Part shown: piece after piece, positions 24,777 through 37,096 of the stretch | Layout: each line of letters begins with the position of its first letter | Numbering within the stretch: the stretch's first letter is position 1 | Source of the DNA: Pseudeuparius sepicola | Taxonomy: Eukaryota > Arthropoda > Insecta > Coleoptera > Anthribidae | Length of the DNA stretch: 64,000 nt | Direction of reading: 5' to 3' | Assembly: GCA_963920635.1 (NCBI GenBank) | Contig: OY987298.1 | Coordinates: 128,101,735 to 128,165,734 of the forward strand | Notes under the pieces: generated by a model | The model's input: the letters and a program-made list of their open reading frames with translations, nothing else | Database searches by the model: none | Told to the model about the DNA's origin: nothing | Translations under genes and position numbers: made by a program

Positions 24777-25965
24777 CAGGGTGTTTCATCTTAAGTGCGA
24801 ACAGCCCCCTAAAATTTGTATTCTTCACCCGATTTTAGCCGGTTCATTTTCAAAAAAAACTCTACGTTGGTGCAAAATTTCAGTTCAGAATCTCAAATTA
24901 AGAAAATCATTTAGCATTTTTTTAATTTAAAATCTGACACCACAGCGTTGATTAGGACACACCAAAACCCCCACATACCATATTTGAACAAAAAATATAC
25001 AGAGAGTTCCATTCTGCAAGATGTGAAAGTTGAGCAAAATAGGAAATTTAAACTCATCTGGTGAGTCAAGTGTGCACTGGAATTGCTTCGAAACAGTTGG
25101 ATGATGAACAGGATCACTCACAGTGTCGATATGCAAAGATCCAATAAATAGTATACAAGGTGTTCTTCTCTGTAGGAACTCGAAATGCTTAATTTTTTAC
25201 ACTTTATACCGGTCAAAAATCGAGTATATCAAAACCACCCCACACATTACAAACAAAATCTAAAAAATACAGAAGCCTGGAGTCAGTAAGTCCATATAAG
25301 TTAAGGTGGCTGGTGTGCCACAACAGGAAACGCACAGAAAATGTATCATCTTAGACAGTGACTTTATTGATAAAGGTCCAACAATTTGAATTGTTTTTAT
25401 TTGTTGGTTGGATGATATAAAGAAATAAATTGCTTTTGTGTTTATTATTTTTTTTATTATTTTTATATATATTTTATATATAATATTTTATATTATTATT
25501 AATATTTTTTTCAATGATTCCATAGCACTCCTGCGACCAGTATAAAGTTTAATAAAAATTCAGCATTTTGACATCGCCCAGAGAAAAAGACCCTGTACAT
25601 TTTTGTATTGAATCATTGCACACCAACACTTTGAGTAGTCCTGTTGATCATTCATCCTATTTTGCTCAACTTTGACAACCTGCAGAATGGAACTCCCTGT
25701 ACATTTTTTGTTCAAATTCGGTATACGGGGATTTTAGATTATTCTGATTAACGCTGTGTTGTCAGATTTTAAATAAAAAAAAAACGATAAATGCTTTTCG
25801 TCATTTTTTACTAGAAAAAAAAAAATAGTAGTAGGTCTTAAAAATTGAATTTTGCAGCAAAGTAAGGGTTTTTTGGGGCTTATTTTTAGAAAAAAAAACG
25901 CGGCTAAGAACGTATGAAGAATACAAATTTTACGGGGGTGTTCGCACTTACGATGAAACACCTAG
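24777..25965. mobile_element. TA-target foldback, CAGGGTGTTTCATC ends
   Basis: The left end CAGGGTGTTTCATCTTAAGT and its inverted partner (ACTTACGATGAAACACCTAG) are flanked by TA at 24775-24776 and 25966-25967. The flanks also share TATGTA on both sides, which may be chance in a TA-rich site. Arms of about 300 bp pair, including the GCTCAACTTT and AAAGTTGAGC segments. The loop at about 25440-25500 is almost pure AT. No transposase is seen. The element at 53308-55349 has a related right end. Confidence 0.82.
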
Positions 25966-26670
25966 TATGTATATAGGTGGGACAACTGATTGTATTGGAA
26001 AAGCAGTCCAGTTTATTTTACCAGGACCGTGTACCTACGTATAAGCGTGTTAAAAGAGAAAACAGCGCGACACTGGGTTCAAAGGCGATACATTTCGAAT
26101 ATGTTCCGGTTGCCCATTTTCCTGCCAGAATAGGCCAGGGAAATTACGGTAAAAAATAACGAAACCTAGACAAAATTCATAACCGCATTTTTATAATGCC
26201 ATCACAAAATATTGGTAATATATGAACGCCAGAATTGTTTTTTATACAAAATGAACATACGCGTGTGGGCGTTTTTTAGAAAAATACATTTTCTTGTTGT
26301 ACTAAAGACCGCTTAAATATTAACTGCGAATTAGTAAGTAAGGTATATAAAGTTGAGATTGATAAATTAAACAGATTACGTTTGCGCAAGTAAACGAATA
26401 ATGTAAAAATGACATTTTGCCTAATATTTTTTTTGTCAAAAATATTAACTGCGTTTTTATTATTTATAATTACCTTAAAAATCAAGTATTAACAGTTTGT
26501 TCTGAAATTAAACATATTGTTTCGTTGGAAATCGCATTTTAAAGAAATTTGAAGCTTTCTTTGAGAGCAAAATTATTAACTGGCTGATTTTTGTTAAACT
26601 TTGTAAGTGGATACTAAGTCTTGTTAATTTTTTTGAAATTAAACAAAAATTGGTAACGGAGTATTTTGAA
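25966..26670. other. AT-rich spacer with recurrent TATTAACTG
   Basis: No gene is recognised. The short phrase TATTAACTG recurs (about 26318, 26443 and 26573) ahead of the tandem block, so the tandem block may once have been longer. Confidence 0.4.
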
Positions 26671-26990
26671 ATGACAAATGACAGTTGACCTACATGCGCC
26701 CTAAATAAATGTTTAATTTAGCTATATGTGATTTAATATACCTAGTTATATTGTAAAAAGTTAAACAAAAAAAAACAGTTAATATTTTTGCTTTCCTAAA
26801 GAAATGATAAGTGACAGTTGTCCTACATGCGCCGTAAATAAATGTTTAATTTCGCTATATATGATTCAACATAGTTATATTGTAAAAAGTTAAACAAAAA
26901 AAACAGTTAATATTTTTGCCTAGTCTATACCAATAATAAGTGACAGCTGACGTACATGCGGCTCAGAAAAATGTTTAATTTTGTATAAGT
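26671..26990. repeat. Tandem repeat, ~130-bp period, about 2.5 copies
   Basis: Units begin near 26684, 26815 and 26944 with AGTTGACCTACATGCGCC-like sequence, followed by AATAAATGTTTAATTT and a CAGTTAATATTTTTG segment. Spacing is about 131 and 129 bp. Divergence between units is low to moderate. It could be a fragment of a satellite array or a local duplication. Confidence 0.8.
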
Positions 26991-27953
26991 TACATTATTT
27001 TTGTAAATGGACCGGGAGATAGTGACAGATTTTTGGACTTGATTTTACTCAGTGTGCCTTGCAAAGGGCATTATTTGGCACATATTCTCACAATAATAAG
27101 GTATGAATCAGAGAGTCATCCTGGGTTCTTCATGTGAAAAACTGAGTTTTCAATTATTCGAAAAATATGCGGTTTGATATGATTTTATACAGGCTGCCAT
27201 GTGTTTTATAACGAAGTTCAAAATAGAAAATTTACTTATAAGTATTTAATACTTTACTACTTCTCCTCCAAATTAATGGCGGCCGCTGGCTGAGCGACAA
27301 CAATGACCGCACCCCGAGTTTGTATTCTCTTACTTGGTTGTTCTCTGGTTTAGATCTCTAAATATAGGTAAGATTCACTTCGTATTTTAATTGCTTCTTT
27401 GTTTTTCATCCAGCTGAACTGTCTGTCACATGCTACAACCCCGCTTCAGCTTTCAATGTATATCTACTACTCTATCCGTCAATATCGGGCCATGCGTCGA
27501 ACACCGACTATATAAGTTCGTCGACTCAAGAAGTTCCTAGCTAGAAATCACTCCTATACACATATAGAAATCGCGCACCACGTACCTACTTAATAGCGAC
27601 AAAGTTATCTCGGCCCCCTTAGGCAATAAACAATGGCAGCCGGGATAAGTAAGTTTCGGCGTGAGATGAAACGGGAAATTCGAGCTAGGCAGCGAGAGAC
27701 AAGCGGAGCTATCTCCCGCAAGATACCCTAGAAAATTGTTTAGTTGCCTCGTTATGATGCACTGAGAATGCAATGTTGGGATTTCCCAAGAAACTTCGGT
27801 ATTTGCTTCATCAACAGTGAGGTCGCGCCAAAGATATATTATACCACCTAACTCGACTTCAATAACTGTTGAAAGAACTCTATCGTGCCGTGCTAACCAC
27901 GACACCAAAAATTCATGGAACTGCAGAGACAGTCAACAGTCGCGAGATAGAAC
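26991..27953. other. Unique stretch, no assigned gene
   Basis: A 123-codon open frame runs on the minus strand at 27537-27908 in sequence of balanced composition, but has no domain I recognise. A TATATAAG box at about 27508 could be a core promoter or chance. I do not call a gene. Confidence 0.35.
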
Positions 27954-28433
27954 TAGGGTGAGTTATTTTTGATGATCAGTATGGGGATCTTGAAAACTAG
28001 CGGAGATAGAAGGAAGTTGAAATGGGGAAATAATTGCGGTTTTGTGGGCCCAATTTAATGCGCCTTGTGGATTTTTGAAAAAAGTCATGGTTTACTAGAT
28101 ATTTTAAAATCCATCTAGCTTCGTTGTTTCTGATTTTAGATAAAAAGTGTAAATATAAAAGTTGGAGGGAATTGTGTCCCCAAGACGGTTGCCATGTCCT
28201 ATTACTTTCCATGACAGCTGCCATTTTCGAGATATGACACTAACTTGTGTTTTTTTAAATGGAAACCATAGTTGGCCATTGTCTCGAAAAATCAGGCATT
28301 TTTAGAACTTTCCAACTCGATATGGTTATTCGGAAAAATAACGGAAATAACTAGCACTTCTTTATTTAACCTTCCTTTATCTCCGCTCGTTTCTGAGACC
28401 CTCATACTAATCATCAAAAAAAAACTCACCCTG
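27954..28433. mobile_element. TA-type MITE, ~480 bp
   Basis: The right end ACTCACCCTG is followed by TA at 28434-28435. The left end reads CTAGGGTGAGT, a slightly altered terminus. The arms pair (GATGATCAGTATG / CATACTAATCATC and GCGGAGATAGAAGGAAG / CTTCCTTTATCTCCGC). There is no coding sequence. The left boundary is uncertain by a few bases. Confidence 0.72.
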
Positions 28434-30904
28434 TATATCGCAGCCGAAGAGAGTACCTTCCTTTTTCTTCTACACCACATAATTTTAAAGCATTACTCGT
28501 TATTTGATTCAATATCCTTTTAAGTTACCTAGAAGTGTCGTACAGTTATTCTGGTAAGTAGGAGATAATGGATTTTTTATTGGGATATTTTCTCTAAATA
28601 ATTCATATTTGAAGGATCAGATAAGAGTATAATTAATGTTATTAATTATTCAAAAAAATGGACCCTGAGTGTTACTAAAAGCTCGGCCGGGGACTGTAAT
28701 TTATTCAAACATCCTTTTATAGGCTCTGATCTGACGCTGGGGAACTTATTTGTAATTGTAATTTTTTGATAAAAATTATAATATCAACAGGTAATTAAAC
28801 TACCAAATGAATCAACCCAATCCTCCTGACATTTGCAGTGGTGTAAGTTGCAATTTGTGAAAATACAGTATTGATTATATGAAATAGATATAAAAGTATT
28901 CCACAATTAATTGATATAAAAAACAGAATACCCGTTGAAATATTTTAAATCTCGTCTGAAAGCTTCAGTCTACTAAACATGCAGATATTCTAGGCGAATC
29001 AGACATCGCGTGATGAGATCCCATATTTCATTGTTTTGAATGTCATCCACTATGCAAAAAATCTGGAACATGTCAAAGCTGTTTTGTTTTCCAACTAATT
29101 AAAAACAATATTGGCTCCATGCAGACCAAAACTCCAAACTAATATTTCTCCAAATCATTTTTTTATGGAGGTCCACAAAAAGCAGACAATAAATTCGCGT
29201 GCTGTGCTTTTAATTGTTGCATGTCAGCCAGCGTACGATATATTTTATAAATTAATGTCATTCGTCATTTTTATTAGACAAGATTGACGGTTTTATTATT
29301 TGAAAAGATTTAAGCATGTGACATCGCGTTTGAACTTGATTTGCATTAGCGTTATCTCGACGGATTATCAATGGAATTTAAAAACCCAGCAGGAGTTTCC
29401 ATTTTCCATGTGGTACGGGCAATAAATATGTATCCCAGACATGGAAAACGATAGTTTGGAGTAATTCAAACCATACATAAAACTATGATAAAGGGCGATG
29501 ACATACATTTGTATCGTCATCCCAAATCAAATATGATGTCAGAGAAGCATAATGCAGATCCCCAGAAATTTTCCTAATTGAATAATATAGAAAATTAAAA
29601 AATTTTATAAACTTGGGAAAAAGTTCATTGAATATAGGGATGCTGTTCTTTCCACCTCTGTTTTTAGATATTACAGAGTCGGAAGATTCTGTGCTAATTT
29701 TTTTTTATATTAAGATTCATATAATACATTATAGGGTATTTTATGGTTGTTTATATTTTTACAGGCTGCTTAGAAAAATTATGACAAACTGAACTTATAA
29801 TATAATATATTTTTGCAGTTTTTGCAGATTTTGTTATTCGGTAAATCGGTTTGAAAAACCAAAGTTGGAGCAAACAAACTTCCAATTTAAGAAAACGTTT
29901 ATTATTTAGTTTTTCTTAGGAAATTTGTATAATACATACCTGTTAGTAGAGCACATTTTTTATATTATTTTGACAAACAAACAAACTGCGTTGGGTTAAA
30001 GTAAATAAAAATGCGAGAGGATTTGTATGGTGTATTGGAATTTACTTTTCACCACGAGAGTGGAATTATTTTGGCAAAAATAACAGGAATTTGCATTTCC
30101 TAAATATGTTTAAAAAATTTTCAAATAGATTGCGATATCTATTTCAATTTTACTATGTGTAAATAATCTTGCTTAGAATAGAACGATTCGAATTGCTTTT
30201 GGGCAAAAAGGATGGATATTGAGGGATGACAATATTTCATATTTAGATGCCTGTGCGATACCGTGGTTTTTAGATAACTAAAATTAGTACATAGGTAACT
30301 GTTAGAAAAGAGTGTATTTGTTATTTTTTAAAAAAGGGGTGGTTGAGGTGGAATCCAATTTTATCATTATTTGGAAGAAACATAGTGATATAAACGAGAT
30401 TAAGGAGAATGGAGTGAAATTGCAAAGAATTGCGAATATTATCAGCTTCTATATATTATAGGTATATTGCTTTAGGATTTGTGTACTTTTCAAAACTTAT
30501 TTACAAAAGCGATGTCGATGTGGAAGTATAGTGTACCTAGTACCTACATATTTTATATTACTAAGGATTTACGGAAAGCTACGTAGAAGTAGTGATTCAA
30601 TTGGCTTCGGTCTTTTGTTTAAGCACTTAAAAAAGTGTTTCCGATATTGCTGCAAAGCACTCCAGTGTTGCACAACTCTAAACTTTTAAACGCAAAAATC
30701 ACTTAGTATTCATTTTTTAGGATGCATCAACTATGCTTTCGCTGGCCTAATTTTTTTCCCTGTAGAGACTGTTCTCAGGCGATGTGTCACAGAATTCATG
30801 AGGCAGAACTTGGTGGCTGGTATCGGTTGATTGGTTGTTTCGGCCTTCTCAAATTTCAAGCCCTGGCCAGAAATGTGTCAGCGGTATGTTTCAACGTCGG
30901 CCCT
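28434..30904. other. AT-rich non-coding stretch
   Basis: About 2.5 kb without a supported gene, clear inverted repeat or recognisable element. The sequence is AT-rich, with scattered short poly-T runs. Confidence 0.45.
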
Positions 30905-32560
30905 TTGATGAAGTCTCCAAACAATATATGGATTGTTAAAAAAGCTCCTTGAATTTTAAAGGGTACTTTAGTTTGAAAATCAAATTGGGCTTTAAACATT
31001 TCGTTCTTAAATTTTCAAGCCAAAAGCGGATACAAGTCGACCGCCTGCCATCAAGTAAAGACACTCTAGCTAATTCAAGGTAATATTACAATTTGACGTA
31101 CAGACAGTTATACAACTAAGTTCTAGGCATTAAACTCCTTTCGCATCTTCACTTCCATCTTTTACAAAAAATGTTTCAGTTTGGCACAAACAAGGTCGAG
31201 AACAAAGTTATAAAAAAACTGCCCACAAACACTCCGGGTAGTTTATTCGAACAGGGACACCCTGTCTCTTCTTAGTAATCTCAAACTATACCAGTAGTTC
31301 TTCTTATTACACATTACACGCACCACTTGTAAAATCAAATGGCCACGTGGCGGGATCAGCCGCGGGTAGACCAGCAAGCGTTATTGCCAGTTTTCTTAAG
31401 ACAGGGTCACAACCTTCTCAAGCTTACAAGCCTTGAGCAAACATGTGGCAACGCCGCAGCGGGACCATTCAACGGGTCTATGCAGTATAGAGCAGTCTAT
31501 ACTTTGGCTTATTTTATCTTTTCTAATAGATGTTCAACCCTCTTTTTAATTATAATTAAATGCATTTGTGAACTTTGTTTCAATAATTGGGCACATAAGT
31601 AGGTAAGTAGGTACATTTGTTTAACAGACAATAAAAGCAGTAACAAGTAACAAAATATACACTGAAGTATAAGTATTTATAATAAGTACGATGCCTGGTG
31701 TGGATAAGTACATTTTCGACAAATAATATGGTAAATTTGGGCAAATACCTAGAGGGGACTAAATTTTGTTGTAAGTCGAATTTTTGTGAGAATTTTTCGC
31801 AAAGTGCGCAACCAGGCAAATGATCTATCTTCCCTTATGGTTAAATTTTCATAAAAATCCAAACAACAAGCGAACAGAGAACAGCATGTTTTGAAGAAGA
31901 GTAATCTCTTCTGATTGAAATGGCAGTTTAGGGTCAATTTCACAATACATTCAACTAAATCATCTTTTGACTTTAACTTTAGTTAAAGAAACTTTTTCAA
32001 CAATACTAAACAATGGTTGGATTGTTAGAAAGCCCCTTTAATTTTAAAGGGTACTTTAGTTTGCTTATGCAATTGGCCCTTAATCGTTTTATTCTTAAAT
32101 TTTCGTCCTTTGGAAAGCCCAAAATGAATACAAGTTGACCGCTTGTCGTCAAGCAAAGAAAACCTAGCTACTTCAAGTTATTATTACGATTTGACTTACA
32201 GTCAGGTATATAACTAAGTTCTAGCTTCCCCTGGATGATTCTAGGCATCTTGAGGCTTTAAATTGTAAAGGAACGATTCTCCACTTCGAACTTTTATAGA
32301 AATGTTTCACTTTTGCACAAACAAAACAAATTTATAAAAAAGCTGTCGCCAGCACTTCGGGCTGTCTGTTTCCACCCAGAGACACACTGCCTCGTCGTAG
32401 CAATCTGGCGACGCTAGCACTACCCGCAGTACACAAATTAATTCTGGTAAATTTCTTGTAAAATCAACTGACAGGCAGTGTCAGGGCACGCGACGTGGAC
32501 CCGCATCCCTTGTTGTCAGTTTTCTCTACTTCAGGGCTTCTAGAGTCGGCTGTGACAGGG
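30905..32560. repeat. Repeat family A, copy 2, with internal direct repeat
   Basis: Bases 31408-32550 match copy 1 (5466-8170) without its two insertions, so this copy serves as the related empty site for both. In addition 30905-31400 is a diverged direct repeat of 32010-32540 (shared phrases GGATTGTTA, AATTTTAAAGGGTACTTTAG and GACCGCCTG), about 1.1 kb apart. The layout could be a tandem copy of the repeat or terminal direct repeats of a retroelement. No PBS or coding region is visible. Confidence 0.7.
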
Positions 32561-32629
32561 TTTATTGGAAGTCTGGATTGGTATTTTAGAATTTCCATCG
32601 ATATTCCATAATTTATTGTGCGCCGAAGT

Positions 32630-33756
32630 CACGGGCGTAGCCAAGGGGGGGGTTTCGGGGGTCCAAACCCCCCCCCGAAATAAGCAAAATATTACCTAAT
32701 ATTATACCGAAAAAATACGAGGAGTGAAGAGTTAAATTATTATTACGTTTGAATATATTATGTAGTAATAGTAGCGCCTAGCGCCATCTTTTGACGAGAG
32801 GCAGACGCAGTTGCAGCCGAACTATTTTGTATTGTAGGGACACTTTGAGTTGTTTCTCGATTATTCGCCACGCCCCTAGGTCGAAATGAGCGGAACTTTG
32901 TGGAAGTTCGTGGAAGTTTCTGGACGGCTACTGGACTGCTATATAAGCAGCGCCGCGGCGCGTGACCGCGCTTACGGCAGTATTGTTCCATGCGAACTCG
33001 AAGCGAATAAAAGTAAAAAGTGGTGAACGAATAGTGAAAAGAATTATGTGTACCGTGTAAGTGAGTAATTTTAGTGCACTGTTATTCGATGACCTTGTTA
33101 AGGATAGATACGTGAATCATTATTACTGTCGAAAAATGGAGGGGAAAAAAGGAAGGGTGATAAACCTAAAGGTATGGACTACTGGAAAAAGTGGTGTAGT
33201 CAAGGTCAAGGGGTTTCTAATAAAGAAACAAATTTGGATTTAGCTATCAAAGCTTCAGCTACCTTGCATGCTGATAAGAAGACTGCCTACCCCGAAATCT
33301 AATTTGGAATGCCTAGATATGTGCGATAAAAACCTTTATCCTAATATTTACACATTACTACAAATCTTGGCTACCATTCCTGTATCCACTGCTACCCCAG
33401 AAAGGTCTTTCTCGAGCCTAAGGAGACTGAAAAACTATTTACGAAACACTACAAGTGAAAACAGACTTAATGGTTTGGCTCTAATGAACATTCACTATGG
33501 AACAGAAATTCATGCAGATGAAGTAGTGGATATATTTAAAAGAAAAAGCCGAAGATTTCTTCTTTAATGGTTTTAGATTTAGCGCAGAGGAACGAAATTA
33601 ATTTATCCATTTCATTTAAAGTTAAGAACTTTATAAATATGTCGTAGTTTTTCGGATGAATATATAGATATTAAATTTCATGTAAGTATATTTTTGTTGT
33701 TTTATTTACTTCTCAAACTAAACCCCCCCCAAAACTAAATCCTGGCTACGCCCGTG
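32630..33756 (+). mobile_element. hAT element with residual transposase, 1.13 kb
   Basis: The left end CACGGGCGTAGCCAAGG and right end CCTGGCTACGCCCGTG are inverted. They are flanked by a perfect 8-bp duplication, GCCGAAGT, at 32622-32629 and 33757-33764. Runs of G and C lie just inside each end (32645-32652, 33723-33730). The centre keeps the last part of a hAT transposase. The termini resemble those of the hAT element at 46180-48685 (GGCCCGTAGCCAGG), so the two may belong to one family. Confidence 0.95.
33144..33567 (+). pseudogene. hAT transposase remnant, C-terminal dimerisation domain
   Basis: The frame from 33268 to 33567 contains ILATIPVSTATPERSFSSLR and, further on, NGLALMNIHYG, the conserved core of the hAT C-terminal dimerisation domain, which in the family helps transposase assemble and forms part of the catalytic fold. 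An upstream segment read in another frame (from about 33158, MDYWKKWCSQGQGVSNKETN) looks like the N-terminal part of the same protein, but it stops at about 33301 in that frame. So the copy has lost the middle (BED finger and most of the DDE region) and carries a frameshift. The product would be non-functional. The C-terminal identity is clear. Assignment of the N-terminal piece is inference. Confidence 0.88.
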
Positions 33757-33764
33757 GCCGAAGT

Positions 33765-34717
33765 GCTTTCCCCGTTAATATTTGAAATAGCACTACGGCC
33801 CTCGCTTGAGGCGTCGCTGTGCCGCTATGCGAAACAGTTGCTAAACCGCACAAGCGGTCGCGCGCCCTCAACTCTGTTTTCCCAAGTGCATATTCGGGCT
33901 GCCAGGGTGGATGAGTTCCGCGAGCTAATTCCCGAACTACGCCACAACAAGTGCATCGCTGCGGCGAACTTTTCAACTACAAATTAAAAAATAATAGAGA
34001 TAAGCGTTTTATTTGGCCTGTGGCGGATGGATGGAGCGAACGCGGCGCCGGAAATTCGAGAAGTCTCCCGCGGGCGGGCTCGGGGAACGAAGTTGGATTC
34101 GCAATATAGAGCACACGTGCGCGGCGGTTCATTAAAAAACTTGTAAATAGTTGCCAAAGAGGAGTTGTTTGCGGCACTCATTGTTTTAATGGAAAACGCT
34201 GAGAAATTTGGCAAATATAAGATTTATTAGTTCGATATTATTAGAGATTTTATGGTAATTTACTTGTGATACAACAGGAGTAATGAAATTTAGATTTAAA
34301 CGGTGCAATGTATAGTGTATATATACCCTTGAGACTATTTTATCGCCGAAAGAGAAATTCTGGCTGCACTAGAATGATTGAAAGACACAATAAACTACAA
34401 TAATTAAACTTTGCATTATATACGGAATACGGATGTTCAACGAAAATCGCGCAGAATCAACAGAACACCAAATCCAAGGGTGGAAATTATTATTGTTTTG
34501 GGTCTATAAAATAGAAAATTTTGAAGATTTTCTCATAGTTTCTCTTGACTCACCAGCAATGTCACCATTCTCGGTGTAGGTGGTATAGGAATAAAATAAA
34601 TTACAGTGGCCATGTATAATACTTAGAGCAAAATTATTGTTCACTGCGTACTGCGTCTTATAACACGTCTGTGTTTTTACAACAAACATATTACAGCATA
34701 TTTTCGTAAACCCCAAA
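33765..34717. other. Unique stretch with GC-rich segments
   Basis: Bases 33780-33970 and 34015-34135 are GC-rich with balanced composition and several short overlapping open frames on both strands. No motif is recognised. This may be conserved non-coding DNA beside the hAT insertion. Confidence 0.35.
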
Positions 34718-34782
34718 TTCAAATTTCAAGATGTCAACTTGGAAATTTGGTAAAAAAACACTTTCAAATGATTGTTTACATA

Positions 34783-35498
34783 CAGTGTGTCCGTGGATGG
34801 AGTCCCCAAGAGGACAAATGAACCAAAAATTTCATTTTTAGACAAAAAGTTATTCTTGATCAAAGTTTCTGCTTCTCGAAAAAATATGGTCTACGGAGAG
34901 AATTTTGGATTTTTTATACAGGGTGCCCAAAAAATACAAAAACATGAAATACCATCGAGAAAAAACTACCGTTATTTTTAAAAATATGAAAGACTTTTAC
35001 TGAGAAAAGTTGTTTAGAATTAAAAGACGTGTCAGATTGTAAATTTTCAAGCAATTCGGATGACTTTGATTTTTTTTTACCTATTTAATTCAAAGTCGGC
35101 CGATTTGCTTGAAAAGTTACAATCGGACTTGTCTTTTAATTCTAAACAACTGTTATAATTTAAAGTTTTTTATATTTTTAAAAACAAAGAAGTTCCACAC
35201 TTGGCAATCAAAAAAATCAAAGTCGGCCGATTTGCTTGTGACAATCGCACACATCTTTTATTTCTAAACAACTTTTCTAAGTAAAAGTTTTTGATATTTT
35301 TAAAAATAAAGTTAGTTTATTCTTGATGGTATTTCATGTTTTTGTATTTTATGGGCACCCTGTATAAAAAAATCAAAAATTCCCTAAGTAGACCATATTT
35401 TTTTGAGAAGCAGAAACTTTTATCAAGAATGACTTTTTGTCGAAAAATGAAAAATAAAAAAGTTTGTCCTCTTGGGTAACCCATCCATGGACACACTG
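34783..35498. mobile_element. TA-target foldback, CAGTGTGTCC ends, 716 bp
   Basis: The left end CAGTGTGTCCGTGGATGG and the inverted right end are flanked by TA at 34781-34782 and 35499-35500. Both arms include an internal second terminus (CAGGGTGCCC near 34919 and the inverted copy near 35358). The matching repeat copy B at 51745-51765 reads TTTACATATTAGCTC across the junction with a single TA at 51757-51758, giving an empty site. There is no transposase. The interior resembles the middle of the 5669-6801 element. Confidence 0.9.
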
Positions 35499-35739
35499 TA
35501 TATAGCTCATGGTTTTACAACACGGATAATAATCTACAAGAGTAAAAGTCACATTTTCAAGGCCTTTTGGCGCATTTTGATATCTACCTGTAAAATTTTT
35601 GTACATGCCAATTATTTCTTATTTTCGTGCCTAGGTACAACAAAATTGGAATGAATAAAACCATAAAACTTAATGATTTTAAGGTGGTTACGTTTAATCA
35701 AGTAAAATTGTTAGGTATAAAACTTTCCAAATAGTCCAA

Positions 35740-35907
35740 ACCAAAACCACTTTTACCCTGGAAGACTGTTTAGGAACAAAATCTCTTTTTATGGCCTTAA
35801 CCCACTTTTCCTTTAAAATGGGATCTTTAGGGAAGGAAGTAGCGGACACACTAAGACCGCCTTTGTAGTTTCTCTTGCAGTTTGGGAACGGAACACGTCC
35901 ACGGCAT
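35740..35907 (-). pseudogene. THAP-domain exon, copy A (frameshifted)
   Basis: From the start codon at 35907 (minus strand) the frame begins MPWTCSVP. An extra A then shifts the frame. After correcting the eye to the next frame it continues with a segment reading FPKDPILKEKWVKAIKRDFV. The C-x4-C start and the FPKD...KWV.AI.RDF pattern are the signature of the THAP zinc-binding DNA-binding domain (C2CH). The final C-x2-H lies beyond a possible splice donor (CCAGGGTAAAAG) and was not located. THAP domains occur in P-element-type transposases and in host transcription factors; which applies is unknown. The copy is broken. Confidence 0.7.
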
Positions 35908-36198
35908 GATCTAAATAAGTCCGAAACTATATAGACACAACCTAAAAACCTATGAACTAAAACTGAATTTTAATCACTTTATTCTGAATCACTGCTGTTT
36001 TACCACCGTATTAATAAAACTCCACGTCCTATATTACTAAAAAAACACAGTCCAAAACACAATAAACACAACAAACGTTCTTTAAAACAGGAAAATCGCC
36101 AGACAAGTAAACGTAAACAACTACAAAAAGCTACCTCCCTCTGATGACGTATATAGTGACGTTTCGAGTCGCCAGCTGGCGGGCCTTTATCATTGCGC

Positions 36199-37096
36199 CA
36201 GCAAATTCAATTATTGAAAATTACTTATACGGGACGCCAAGTTCAGGCACCGCCGGATAGATGGCGATGGCTCCACTCATCTCGCAAAGTGGAAGGATTG
36301 TTTTTGTGAAGAATAGTTATTTAACCGCAACTAATTCATATCAGTAAAATTATTTCAAGGTATTCTTAAAAATTCAGTCACAATTCGTTTTAGTGCTACG
36401 TTAAAACTTCGTTGATGTGAACTAACTGCCGTTGAATAACTATTAGAGCGCTACAGTCCATACTATACTGACTTTAGCGCTCTAGCGACTGTTGTGGCAA
36501 CAAGGCGACTCAGTCTTGTCAATATTTTGAGTACAGGTATGTGGACCGTGGCGTGTAGAAAGTTCTACGACGAACTGAGCTGGTCAATGGTCATGCAGGC
36601 AGTCAAAAACTCGGTAGATGCTACGTGCTGAACTTAGAGACTTACGCGGTCATTTTAATTATTCGCAGCGTCCTGAAATGCCTAATCATCGCTTGTAATT
36701 TATTGAGGAAAGTGTGGCATATACAAATTTTATTGCCTCTTCCAGTGGTGCGCTCTGCGTGCTCCCTATATTGTGACCCCGTAGAATTCGGTGATATTGT
36801 TTATACCAGGGACTCTTTAAAGTAAGCATTATACTTTCCAAAGTGAGGCCTATTATTTCCTCATTCTAATGGTATCAGTGATGGCAAGTATGCCACTTTA
36901 TTGGAGAATCTATGAATATAACAGGTACTTTGATTGTTGGTAAAAATTAATAATGATTTCCGCATGATTTCTAAAAATCAGACTTGACAATTTTGTTTCT
37001 ACAAGTGCACAATGTGGCAACTGTCAAACGAAACAAATTTATTTTATAGATGAAATTGATTTCCAGCAATTATTTCCACGAATTTAAGTAATAAGT
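36199..37096. other. Unique stretch, no assigned gene
   Basis: A short inverted pair at about 36446-36486 (AGAGCGCTA / TAGCGCTCT) is the only structure noted. Open frames are short and carry no known motif. Confidence 0.35.

Larger units (their letters stand above)
34718..36198 (-). repeat. THAP-exon repeat, copy A (with inserted TA element)
   Basis: Bases 34718-34782 plus 35499-36009 plus 36167-36198 match copy B at 51690-52283 along their length. A TA-type element (34783-35498) splits this copy. Bases 36010-36166 are absent from copy B. The shared unit carries a THAP-type exon on the minus strand, so it is probably part of a mobile element or a duplicated gene start. Confidence 0.78.

Noticed and set aside
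24769..25973. 6-bp TATGTA duplication around the 24777-25965 element
   Set aside because: Two other elements with empty sites show a plain TA duplication; the longer match is likely chance in a TA-rich site.
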